DNA of 64,000 bases, from the NCBI GenBank assembly GCA_028292245.1, contig JAQGMS010000079.1:1-64000 (forward strand). Direction: 5' to 3'. Below, one piece after another: positions 33,618-41,464 of this stretch (within the stretch, counting starts at the first letter, position 1; every line of letters starts with the position of its first letter). Position numbers and translations under genes: made by a program. This stretch comes from Ramlibacter sp. GTDB taxonomy: Bacteria > Pseudomonadota > Gammaproteobacteria > Burkholderiales > Burkholderiaceae_C. Below the pieces are notes generated by a model. The model had not been told where the DNA came from, did not search any database, and worked only from the letters and a program-made list of their open reading frames with translations.

Positions 33618-34766
33618 CTAGTACTGGACGGCCGCGCGGCCGATGCGCTCGCGGGCCACGATCAGCTTCATCACGCCGGCGGTGCCATCTCCGATCTCAA
33701 GTCCCATGACATCGCGCAAGCGCTGCTGGTGCGGCGTCTCCTTGCTGTACCCGTAGTGACCGAAGGTCAGCAGGCACTGATGGATGACATCGAAGGCCGT
33801 CTTGGGACCCATCCATTTGCACATGGCGGCCTCTGCGGTGTGGGGCGCGCCGGCGTCGCGCAACGACAGGGTGTGATAGCAGAGCTGGCGGACCGCGGCG
33901 ATGTGCGACTCTCCCTCGGCCAGCGGAAAGCTCACGCCCTGGAACTGGCCGATGGGCCGTCCGAACGCTTCGCGCTCCTTGCTGTAGCTCCAGGCTTCGT
34001 CCAGAGAAGCCTGCGCGGCGCCGCAGCATTGCAGCGCGATGAGCGCACGGCTGTAGTCGAAACCTTGCATGACCTGGGTGAATCCCTTGCCTTCCGCACC
34101 AACGCAGTTGACGGCGGGAGCGCGGACGTCGTCGAAGAATATCGACCCCCGGCTCAACGCCAGGTTGCCGACATCTTCGAAACGCGTTGCCCGGATTCCA
34201 GGAGTGTCCGCTGGCACGAGCAAGGCAGTGACGCCGCGAGCGCCGTCTTCCGGCCGGCCGGTGCGCGCGAAGACCACGAACGCATCCGCGGTGGCCGAAA
34301 ACGTTACGGAGGTCTTTTCGCCATTCAGGACGAAGGCTTCACCGTCTCTGCGTGCCCGCAGTTGCATGTTGGCAGCGTCGGATCCTCCTCGGGGTTCGGT
34401 GATGGCCAACGCCACCGTCGCCTCGCCTCGAACCATCGCCGGCACCCAGCGTCTCGCCAGTTCCGGCGATGCGTTGCGCGCGAGGATCGCCGCGACCAGC
34501 GTCGCCACGACAGCGACCGAGCCCACATTGAAGTCGCCATAGGACAACTCTTCGATGATCAGGCCTGCCGTCGTGCCGCTCAGGCCCATCCCCCCCAGCT
34601 CCTGCGGGAGGTCGGCGCAAAGCAGACCCATTTGGCCGAGCTCCCGCAGCAGCGTGGGCTCCAATTTCCCGGCCTTCTCCCGTTGCCCATAGGCCGGCAA
34701 CAGACGCTCGCGCGAATAGCGCCGCGCCGCGTCGCGCAGGAGTTTCTGCTCTTCGGTCAGCAGCAT
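33618..34766 (-). CDS. Acyl-CoA dehydrogenase, paralogue of the 27911 enzyme
   Basis: 382 residues from the ATG at 34766; the region upstream of it belongs to the hydratase gene. AITEPRGGSDAANMQL near 121 is present. From FTQVMQGFDYSRAL to the end it is almost identical to the 27911 enzyme, while the N-terminal half is more diverged. The order hydratase, dehydrogenase, SDR is the same as in operon C but inverted. The two enzymes may serve related substrates. Confidence 0.9.
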   Translation of the reverse strand: MLLTEEQKLLRDAARRYSRERLLPAYGQREKAGKLEPTLLRELGQMGLLCADLPQELGGMGLSGTTAGLIIEELSYGDFNVGSVAVVATLVAAILARNASPELARRWVPAMVRGEATVALAITEPRGGSDAANMQLRARRDGEAFVLNGEKTSVTFSATADAFVVFARTGRPEDGARGVTALLVPADTPGIRATRFEDVGNLALSRGSIFFDDVRAPAVNCVGAEGKGFTQVMQGFDYSRALIALQCCGAAQASLDEAWSYSKEREAFGRPIGQFQGVSFPLAEGESHIAAVRQLCYHTLSLRDAGAPHTAEAAMCKWMGPKTAFDVIHQCLLTFGHYGYSKETPHQQRLRDVMGLEIGDGTAGVMKLIVARERIGRAAVQY

Positions 34767-34773
34767 GGAGTGC

Positions 34774-35586
34774 TCACAGTGCGGTGCTTGTCTTGCCGAC
34801 GCGACCAGGGTCCGTTTTGCTGAAAAAGTCGGCTGAGCGCTTGCGAATTTCGGGGTTATCACCGCAGATGGCGTAGCCCAGCAGCGCCTCCAGCTTGAGC
34901 TGGTCGTCCAGCGGGCGGCCAATGACTTCGAGAATCGTCTCCTTGGCCGACTCGACGGCGCGGCGGTCGTTTCTGAGGATGCGGGACACCAGGTCTTCGG
35001 TGACCGCCATCAGCTGATCGTGCGGTACCACTCGCGACACGATGTTGGCCGCGAGAGCGCGTTGGGCGTCGATCGGCTCGCCGGTCAGCTCGAGCTCCAG
35101 CGCGATGCCGGCGCCGGCGATGTTGACCAGGCGGACGATGCCTCCGTCTGCGGGGTGCATGCCGCGTCGCAACTCGAAAGACCCCAGCTTCGCCCGCTCG
35201 GAGGCGACGCGAATGTCGCAGGCGAGCGCGAGTTCCAGACCGCCGCCCACCGTCCATCCGTTCAGCGCTGCCACCACGGGCTTGTAGATACGATGCAGGC
35301 CGCGCGTGATTCCGCCGGCGAAGCCGTCCTGCAGTTTGCTTCGGGCCAGCATGGGCCCGACGTTGTCCCACTCGGGAACATGGGTCTTGAGATCGGCGCC
35401 CGCGCAAAAGGCTTCATCGCCCGCCCCGGTGAGAATCGCCACTCGCATGTCCTGGTCGTCCCTGAAGTCCTCCCACACCTGACGGAGCAGTTCGTGCGTC
35501 TCGACGTCGATCGCGTTGTGCACTTCCGGGCGGTTGAGCGTGATGTAGGCGACTTCGTTGCGCTTTTCGTAGAGAACTTTGGGCAT
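34774..35586 (-). CDS. Enoyl-CoA hydratase/isomerase family protein
   Basis: 270 residues. FCAGADLKTHVP near 60 and NGWTVGGGLELALACDIR near 108 form the oxyanion hole and first acidic position. The second acidic region reads FELRRGMHPADGG instead of the usual PEVxxGxxPGxGG. It starts operon D's catabolic genes, 45 bases after the MarR gene, and holds the place that the deleted hydratase has in operon C. Hydration of the enoyl-CoA made by the next-encoded dehydrogenase is the simplest role. Confidence 0.88.
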   Translation of the reverse strand: MPKVLYEKRNEVAYITLNRPEVHNAIDVETHELLRQVWEDFRDDQDMRVAILTGAGDEAFCAGADLKTHVPEWDNVGPMLARSKLQDGFAGGITRGLHRIYKPVVAALNGWTVGGGLELALACDIRVASERAKLGSFELRRGMHPADGGIVRLVNIAGAGIALELELTGEPIDAQRALAANIVSRVVPHDQLMAVTEDLVSRILRNDRRAVESAKETILEVIGRPLDDQLKLEALLGYAICGDNPEIRKRSADFFSKTDPGRVGKTSTAL

Positions 35587-35631
35587 GATTCAGGCATCCA
35601 TGGGTGGGGAGGGACGGGACAGGTAAGTCGC

Positions 35632-36165
35632 TCAGGCGGCGGCGCGCAGGGGGAGTGCGTGCTGGTCGAAGGACACGATCACCTTGCGCAGGAGGCGCCC
35701 CAACGCATCGAGCTCATCCTCGTTCAGGCCGGAGAATGCGCGCGCGAGGGGCTCGGCCATCTTCGGCGCCGCCTGCAACGCGGCATTGCGGCCGGTTGGC
35801 GTGATGCGGATGATGGAGCGGCGCCCATCACGAGGGGCAGCGGCGCGTGACACGTGGCCATCCTCGATCAACTGGTCGAGGATGCGCGTCATGTTGGCCC
35901 GGCTCGTGCCCGCCAGGTCGCTTAGCTCGCTCGGCGAGGCTGCGCCATGCTCGGAGGCCAGCAGCAGACACAGGACATGGAATGCGTACTCGTTCATTCC
36001 CATGTCGCGAAAGACCGGTTCGAAGTAACTTCCCATTCCCATCACACAGGTGCGGATGAGCCGAACCATGACGGTCTCGGTCATGGGAATGGCGGGCAGC
36101 GCCCGCTCCATGATGGGTGTGCTGCGCTCCAGCGAGCTAAGTCGTTCTCGTCCGTGCATGATCAT
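35632..36165 (-). CDS. MarR-family transcriptional regulator
   Basis: 177 residues. NEYAFHVLCLLLASEHGAASPSELSDLAG, then SRANMTRILDQLIEDGHVSR and the wing PRDGRRSIIRIT form the winged helix. It is encoded just before operon D and probably controls it. No good ribosome site marks the start: 36165 is the first ATG, and the conserved part begins about 20 residues later, so a shorter protein is possible. A 9-bp inverted repeat overlaps the first codons. It is only distantly like the MarR protein at 20348. Confidence 0.85.
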   Translation of the reverse strand: MIMHGRERLSSLERSTPIMERALPAIPMTETVMVRLIRTCVMGMGSYFEPVFRDMGMNEYAFHVLCLLLASEHGAASPSELSDLAGTSRANMTRILDQLIEDGHVSRAAAPRDGRRSIIRITPTGRNAALQAAPKMAEPLARAFSGLNEDELDALGRLLRKVIVSFDQHALPLRAAA

Positions 36166-36191
36166 TCACATGTAGTTCACCAGTGAATGAT
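36161..36191. promoter_or_regulatory. Inverted repeat over the MarR start, putative autoregulatory operator
   Basis: ATCATTCAC (36161-36169) and GTGAATGAT (36183-36191) form a perfect 9-bp inverted repeat with a 13-base spacer. It includes the ATG of the downstream MarR gene. It differs from the CTAG-centred sites, so it likely binds this second MarR protein. Confidence 0.5.
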
Positions 36192-36232
36192 ATACGTAAT
36201 TTACGGTACGTCAACTTACTAGTTGGCGCGGC

Positions 36233-37342
36233 TCAGATCGGCGGATGACTCTGTACCGACGGGTACAGGGCGTAGTCCCTGCCGACGCCGTATTCGATGA
36301 TGCCCCAGCCGACTTCGTCGCCATCGCGCACCTCGATCACCTGGTCGGCAAGCGTGCGCGCCTTCCTGCGTACCGTGGGGTCACCCAGGTCCCATTGTTC
36401 GTGCGCCATGAACAACCTGCCTTTGTCATCACCGTGGAACCAGCCGTCCAGGCCACCGTAGAGACCGCCCTTGAGGAAGTAACGGGTGGGCAGCGTCCGC
36501 ACCTCGATGCGGCGTTCCTTTCCATCGGCGAACCGCAGGTCGAAGCTGGCGCCGGCCATCGACTGGCCGCGCGGATCGTCGTGCCACCGAACCTCGTGCC
36601 GCACATCCGCCAGCTGGTTACGGCTCGACGCCCTGGTCCCCAGCGCGAAGACCTCCTCGCCCGACAGGTAAATCTTGTCGCCTGGCGCGCGCTCCTTGAA
36701 GAAGACATGCAACCCCCGGTTGGCGAACTGGGCGGTGACCCAGCAGTAAAAGAAGGGGGGATAGAAGGTGAGCGGTGGTGAGGACTCGTCAGTTCGCATC
36801 TCGGCGCGTACGCCCCACGAGTGGTCCCGCTGTCCCATCCACTGGTCGATCTCGACGCGCCGGCCATCGAATTCCAGCCAGCCCTTGTAGCGGCCCAGCT
36901 GCTGTGCACGCGCCATGTTTTCAGTGACACGCCCTTCTCGCCGCCTCAAGTGGGCCTTTTCCTCGTGCGGGTTGAGCTGGGCTTCGAATTCGATATCGAA
37001 GCGGATCCCAGAATCATTGGGTTCAAGCACAAGGCGGTGGCGGCGCAAGCCCTCTTTCACCTGGATGGACAGCGGACCCACAGCAGTGGCTAGCGGGTCC
37101 GGACGAAGTTGGCGGGAGCACCGGAAATTCCATTGGCGGCCTGGCACGGCCACCCCTGCAAAGGCGTCCATCACGTTCCGATTCGGGTGATAGCCCAGCC
37201 CGATGTCGAACAGAACGTCGCCCACGGGTGTGGGATGGCCCGTGTACCACAGGCGCTCCATCCAGGCCGGGTCGCTGTTGTCGAGTTGATCGAAAGTGGT
37301 GGGCAGCTGGTGCCCGATCAGGTCGTCTTGTGGAGTGAGCAT
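36233..37342 (-). CDS. CrtC/AttH-like (DUF7064-type) protein of unknown role
   Basis: 369 residues, no signal peptide or membrane span. Beta-rich segments and the WMGQRDHSWGVRAEM motif near 165-180 recall the hydroxyneurosporene synthase (CrtC)/AttH group of lipocalin-like double domains. Such proteins occur in many lipid and steroid/terpene degradation clusters without a known reaction. A hydrophobic-ligand-binding or hydratase-type role is possible. It lies 9 bases after the receptor gene in operon E. Confidence 0.6.
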   Translation of the reverse strand: MLTPQDDLIGHQLPTTFDQLDNSDPAWMERLWYTGHPTPVGDVLFDIGLGYHPNRNVMDAFAGVAVPGRQWNFRCSRQLRPDPLATAVGPLSIQVKEGLRRHRLVLEPNDSGIRFDIEFEAQLNPHEEKAHLRRREGRVTENMARAQQLGRYKGWLEFDGRRVEIDQWMGQRDHSWGVRAEMRTDESSPPLTFYPPFFYCWVTAQFANRGLHVFFKERAPGDKIYLSGEEVFALGTRASSRNQLADVRHEVRWHDDPRGQSMAGASFDLRFADGKERRIEVRTLPTRYFLKGGLYGGLDGWFHGDDKGRLFMAHEQWDLGDPTVRRKARTLADQVIEVRDGDEVGWGIIEYGVGRDYALYPSVQSHPPI

Positions 37343-37351
37343 GGGTTTCGA

Positions 37352-38500
37352 TCACCGTACGTAGCGTCCGTCTCCGCGCACGTGGACCATTTCAACGAGC
37401 TTGGAGCCCGCAGTCGAGCCGCCGGTGAAGTCGAGGTCCATCCCCCCTACCTTGGCCTTGAAAGACTGCATGGCCGTGTGCAGATTGGCTCGCGTCGGTG
37501 TCTTCCCTGCGCGGCGCAACCCCTCGACCAACACCAGTCCGTTGACGTAGCCTTCATAGGTGTAGTAGCTCACCGGAAGATTGGTCTTCGTGCTGCGTTG
37601 GCGGAATTCGCGCGCGACGGGATCGGACTCGCTCCAGGGGTACGGGACGACCTGCGACACCGCCAGGCCGGAACGCAGCCGATCACCCAACGCCTTCATC
37701 ACAACATCGCCGGCCACGGTCGACATGCCGTAGAAGATCTGCCGACCGCCGCCATCCTGCACCGACTTGATCATCTCCACCACGGGCGCGCCCGCGGCGA
37801 ACATGACGACGGCCTGTGCCTTGCTCTTCGCGAGCGTGGCACCGGCTTCGGCCGCATTGGTGCCATCGAGCTTTACCGCGACGGCCTCCACGAGGTCCGA
37901 ACCCGGGTCTTTGGCCTTGATGGCGGCACGGACGGCGGTGAGCACTTCTTCCCCACCCGGGTTGGCCAGGTGCGCCAGGGCGATGCGGTTGATTCCAATG
38001 GATGTGAGGTGCTGGACATGGTGCTCAGCTTCGCGGCCGTAGCCGGCCCTGACGAAGTACACGGTTCCCACGCCCTTCGCACGCACCGAGTCGGAAGCCG
38101 CGTAGCTGCCGATCATGGGGGCGTTCACTTCCTGCAGCACAGGTATCGCCGCGGCGATGTTGCCGGTGCCTATGGCGCCAAAGAACGCGAATGCGTTGTG
38201 CTCGCTGATGAGCGTCTTCAGGTTGGCGACGGTGCGGTCTGGCTTGAGCTCGTCGTCGAAGTAGATGTACTTGATCTTCCTGCCGTACACGCCGCCCCGA
38301 GCGTTCGCGGCTTCGAAGGCCATTTCTGCGCCTGCGGCGAAACCTTTCAGAACCGGGCCCAGCGGGCCGCTCAGGACCGCGCTCTGGCCGATGACGATTT
38401 CCTTGGCACCTACCTCGCCTTGCGCGGCCTCAACCCGCTTGACCCATGCGGGCAAAGCAACTGCTCCGGCAGCTGCCGTAATCAATGTGCGTCTAAGCAT
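37352..38500 (-). CDS. ABC transporter substrate-binding protein (periplasmic-binding type 1)
   Basis: 382 residues. The signal is MLRRTLITAAAGAVALPAW and the mature part begins near AAQGEVGAKE. IVIGQSAVLSGPLGP and ANARGGVYGRKIKY are typical of LivK/AmiC-like receptors. GAGGAGACTCAC precedes the ATG at 38500. It is only distantly related to the two receptors at 23839 and 31496 and has no permease genes beside it. It lies between the hydratase and CrtC-like genes of operon E. Confidence 0.88.
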   Translation of the reverse strand: MLRRTLITAAAGAVALPAWVKRVEAAQGEVGAKEIVIGQSAVLSGPLGPVLKGFAAGAEMAFEAANARGGVYGRKIKYIYFDDELKPDRTVANLKTLISEHNAFAFFGAIGTGNIAAAIPVLQEVNAPMIGSYAASDSVRAKGVGTVYFVRAGYGREAEHHVQHLTSIGINRIALAHLANPGGEEVLTAVRAAIKAKDPGSDLVEAVAVKLDGTNAAEAGATLAKSKAQAVVMFAAGAPVVEMIKSVQDGGGRQIFYGMSTVAGDVVMKALGDRLRSGLAVSQVVPYPWSESDPVAREFRQRSTKTNLPVSYYTYEGYVNGLVLVEGLRRAGKTPTRANLHTAMQSFKAKVGGMDLDFTGGSTAGSKLVEMVHVRGDGRYVR

Positions 38501-38549
38501 GTGAGTCTCCTCTTGTGGTGAACGACAGGTGCTGGCTGCGTAGGCGCGG

Positions 38550-39341
38550 TCAGCGTCCTCGAAAGACAGGCTTTCGTTTCTCGACCATCGCTGCAATGCC
38601 CTCCTGGGCATCGGCGGTGGAGGAGACTTGTGCGAGGCCGAGGGCCTCATCCTCGAGCTGGCCCTGCAGCTGGGCGCTGCCGGCCCGCAGAAACAGCCTC
38701 TTGATCTGCCCATACGCGAGGGTCGGGCCTTGCGCGAGGCGCCGCGCCAATGCCTGCGCCTCGTCCTGGACGCTTTCCGCGGAGACAACCTTGTCGATCA
38801 GGCCGGCGCGAAGGGCTTCCTCGCTTGCCAGGACCTCGGCGAACAGCACGAAGCGACGGGCGCGTGCCGCGCCCATTCGCGCTGTGAGGGTGATGGAGGA
38901 GCCGCTGTCGCAACTGAATCCCAGCTGCGCGAACGCCGAGCCGAATTTCGCGGATTCGCTTGCAATGATGTAGTCGCAGCCGGCGACCAGGGCCACGCCC
39001 CCACCCATCGCAAAGCCCTGAACGGCTGCGACGATGGGCACGGGCAGCTGCCAGGCGCGCTGCAGGCCCATGTGGAGGTCCGCCGTCCACCGCCGCACGA
39101 GCGGGGCGAGTTCGGCGCGCTGCGGGTAGAACGATTTCAGATCGCCGCCGAAGCTGAAATTCTGTCCCTCTGCGCACAGCAGAACGGCACGCAGGCCATT
39201 CACATCCCAGAGGTCGCAGAACGCCTGCTTGAACTCGCGAGTGAATGCGTCGTCGAAGGGATTGCCTCGATCCGGCTGCGTCAGCGTAACCGTCGCAAGA
39301 CCATCTTGAAGTTCAACGCGAATCGCGGAATTGGTTGTCAT
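38550..39341 (-). CDS. Enoyl-CoA hydratase/isomerase family protein (PaaG-like)
   Basis: 263 residues. FSFGGDLKSFYPQ near 60 and GFAMGGGVALVAGCDY near 105 are the oxyanion-hole segments. The first catalytic Glu is replaced (GGVALV), while Asp in GFSCDSGSS is kept, which is the pattern of isomerase-type members such as PaaG. The ATG at 39341 was preferred to a TTG 21 bases upstream. It is the first gene of operon E, after putative operator E. Confidence 0.85.
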   Translation of the reverse strand: MTTNSAIRVELQDGLATVTLTQPDRGNPFDDAFTREFKQAFCDLWDVNGLRAVLLCAEGQNFSFGGDLKSFYPQRAELAPLVRRWTADLHMGLQRAWQLPVPIVAAVQGFAMGGGVALVAGCDYIIASESAKFGSAFAQLGFSCDSGSSITLTARMGAARARRFVLFAEVLASEEALRAGLIDKVVSAESVQDEAQALARRLAQGPTLAYGQIKRLFLRAGSAQLQGQLEDEALGLAQVSSTADAQEGIAAMVEKRKPVFRGR

Positions 39342-39392
39342 TGCCCAGCATTTCAACAGCAAGAGTGATTCAGATCTGATACATCATACTGT

Positions 39393-39414
39393 AGCTTATC
39401 GTAAGCTAGTGCAG
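39393..39414 (-). promoter_or_regulatory. Putative MarR operator, site E, with a second inverted repeat
   Basis: GTAAGCTAGTGCAG (39401-39414) fits the CTAG-centred palindrome except for its last base. AGCTTA/TAAGCT (39393-39407) forms another inverted repeat across it. On the minus strand a TATGAT -10 candidate lies just downstream, so the site would cover the -35 region of operon E. Confidence 0.5.
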
Positions 39415-39578
39415 TATTATCGGGTACCCTTGATCCATTTTGATCCGGCCGTTTGCCGGACCGGCGCCTCGAACTCACGCTCTTCCTCCCCGAAGAACAC
39501 TTCCGCCCGGTCCGCCCCAAGCGTGACCATCCGCGCTTCGCGGCCTATTGCCTCCAATGGTTGACCGGGCCGTGTCGC
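39415..39578. other. Intergenic region without a supported gene
   Basis: It lies between operator E and the stop of the tannase gene. Reading frames cross it, but none has family-like sequence or a ribosome site. No terminator for the tannase gene could be seen. Confidence 0.4.
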
Positions 39579-41228
39579 TCAAGGCGTGACGCAGCTGTAG
39601 TTCGCGGCGACCTTCGCTGCGTTCGCGTCATTTGCAGGCCCGACATAGCGTGGGTAGAGCGGATAGGCGCACAGCGGCCGCGTGAAGGTGGTCACACCAC
39701 TCGTGGTCTTTGCCGCCGAGAGCGTTGCCGGCGCCGTGCCGTTGGTCACCCAAGTGTCCAGGGCGCTCAGGAGGTCGGACTTGTCGGCCCCCGCGCCGCC
39801 ATGGCAATGGTTGACGCCAGGTGCGATGTAGTACCGAGCGAAGGCGTCGGCGGATGCCTGACCGCCGACAGCGGCAACCACGCTTTGGTAATAGCTCGTC
39901 GTGTTCTTCACGCTCAGCGCCGGATCCGCGCCTCCGTGCCACATGATCAGCTTTCGGCCCTTGCTGGCGAGGGGCCGAAGGTCGGCATTCAACGCGTCGC
40001 CGGTCGCCGAGAAGCCCGCGAGCCCGGCGGCGCTGGCCGGAGCGTCAAAGTCAAAGAACAGGGTATTCACCGCGGTTGCGTCCATGGGGGGAAGCGGTCC
40101 CGTGGTCGGGTCCTTCTGGATGAAGCCGGAAATCGCCCCATACTGGAACGCGAACTGCTTGCCCCCGAACAGCCAGGTATCCCAGTTGTCCGTCGCCTTC
40201 TCGTTGCCTGACAGCGGCCAGCCGGGCGTCGTATACCGCCCGGCGAAGGTCTTGGGTGAGGTCCAGGTATCCACCACCGCGAGCTGTGCGTCGGACAGGC
40301 AGGTGTCACCCGTATCGGCACCACCGGTGCAACGCAGTTGGGTGCGGGCGGTTGCTGCGGTGAAGGTACAAGCCGCGGGGTTGGAGACCAGGCCGTCAAC
40401 CACCCCGTCAAGGCCGTCGCAAGCGGCCAGCACCGCGTTGGAAAGCAGCGCGACCTTGGCAGGCGTGAAATTCAGCGTCGGGTTGAGCACCGTGACCTTC
40501 ATGTTCGTCTGGAAGGAGCCGACGGATGCGACAAAGTTCGAAGCCGGCGCCCGGGAAATGATCCCGTCGAAGAGGTCGGGGTAGCGCTGGGCGCTGATCA
40601 GGGCTTCCCGCCCGCCGTTCGAGCAGCCTTCGAAGTACGACCGGCTCGGCGCCGCACCGTAGGCTTTCCTGATCATTTCCACGGCAGCCGCTGCCACTGC
40701 GGGGATGGCGTCCCCTGCGTACAGCTTCTCCGCCGCCGCGTTGCCTGGGACCCAGGACGCATCCACGGCCTCGGCCGTCGGGATCTTCCCCTTATGGCCG
40801 CCATCGCTGCTGACGTTGATGTAGCCCTGCTTGAGGGCGGACAGGTTCAGGCCGTGGTTGTCCAGATCGGTGCCGCCGCCGGCGGCATCATAGATTTGCT
40901 GAATGAAGCCGTTGAATCCGCCCCCGCCGCCATAGTGCAGCTTTCCGTTCCAACTGTTGGGAATGCGCAGTTCCAGATTCAGCGCGGGCTCGATCGTCGC
41001 GGCGACATTGCAGTATTTCGGGACCGTGGCCGTCTCGGCCACCACGCTGGCGGACGTCACCCGCGCGCCTGCAATTGTTTGGCCGGTGAGGGAACTACAC
41101 GCCTGGACGGCGTCGAGCGGGGCGGGGACTGGGGCCGGGGCGCTGTTGCCACCACCGCATGCGACGATCGCCGTTGTTACTGCCGCCACGGCGACCATGC
41201 TGGATGCCAATTTGCTGCCTGATGTCAT
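39579..41228 (-). CDS. Tannase/feruloyl-esterase-family lipoprotein
   Basis: 549 residues. A lipoprotein signal with lipobox IVAC (Cys24) suggests an outer-membrane or periplasmic anchor. The nucleophile is in EGCSNGGRE (C202, S203), with Asp435 in HGGADPALS and His474-Cys475 in GVNHCHGG. This is the CS-D-HC pattern whose disulfide links the Ser and His loops in tannases. The family releases phenolic acids from esters, and this member could free an acid that the neighbouring importers take up. AGGAG lies 11 bases before the ATG at 41228. Upstream is putative operator F. Confidence 0.88.
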   Translation of the reverse strand: MTSGSKLASSMVAVAAVTTAIVACGGGNSAPAPVPAPLDAVQACSSLTGQTIAGARVTSASVVAETATVPKYCNVAATIEPALNLELRIPNSWNGKLHYGGGGGFNGFIQQIYDAAGGGTDLDNHGLNLSALKQGYINVSSDGGHKGKIPTAEAVDASWVPGNAAAEKLYAGDAIPAVAAAAVEMIRKAYGAAPSRSYFEGCSNGGREALISAQRYPDLFDGIISRAPASNFVASVGSFQTNMKVTVLNPTLNFTPAKVALLSNAVLAACDGLDGVVDGLVSNPAACTFTAATARTQLRCTGGADTGDTCLSDAQLAVVDTWTSPKTFAGRYTTPGWPLSGNEKATDNWDTWLFGGKQFAFQYGAISGFIQKDPTTGPLPPMDATAVNTLFFDFDAPASAAGLAGFSATGDALNADLRPLASKGRKLIMWHGGADPALSVKNTTSYYQSVVAAVGGQASADAFARYYIAPGVNHCHGGAGADKSDLLSALDTWVTNGTAPATLSAAKTTSGVTTFTRPLCAYPLYPRYVGPANDANAAKVAANYSCVTP

Positions 41229-41345
41229 GACCTGTTGTCTCCTGTTGATGGGTACGGGCATCGCGAACGTGCCGGCGCTGCGGCAGACAAGCCGACAATG
41301 CCAACCGGCGTCGATCAGGATTGCCGATGGAGGCGCTCCCATGTC

Positions 41346-41359
41346 GTACGCTAGCGCAT
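41346..41359 (-). promoter_or_regulatory. Putative MarR operator, site F
   Basis: GTACGCTAGCGCAT fits GTA-NN-CTAG-NN-YAY. It lies 118 bases before the tannase start on that gene's template side and links the esterase to the regulon of the other sites. Confidence 0.45.
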
Positions 41360-41380
41360 TGATCGCTAATACATGATGCA

Positions 41381-41404
41381 GTTCCACATGATATTCATGG
41401 GAAC
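41381..41404. repeat. Near-perfect palindrome between the LysR and tannase genes
   Basis: GTTCC...CATGA pairs with TCATG...GGAAC across 41381-41404 with one unpaired base. No T run follows on either strand, so an operator or transcript-end hairpin is possible but neither is shown. Confidence 0.35.
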
Positions 41405-41464
41405 TAAACGATGCGTGATGGTGAAAACCCTAGCCGCGGACGCGCGCGATTGGGCTTATGCAAA

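Noticed and set aside
39331..39564. 77-codon plus frame in the gap before the tannase stop
   Set aside because: No family resemblance or ribosome site, and it covers operator E.
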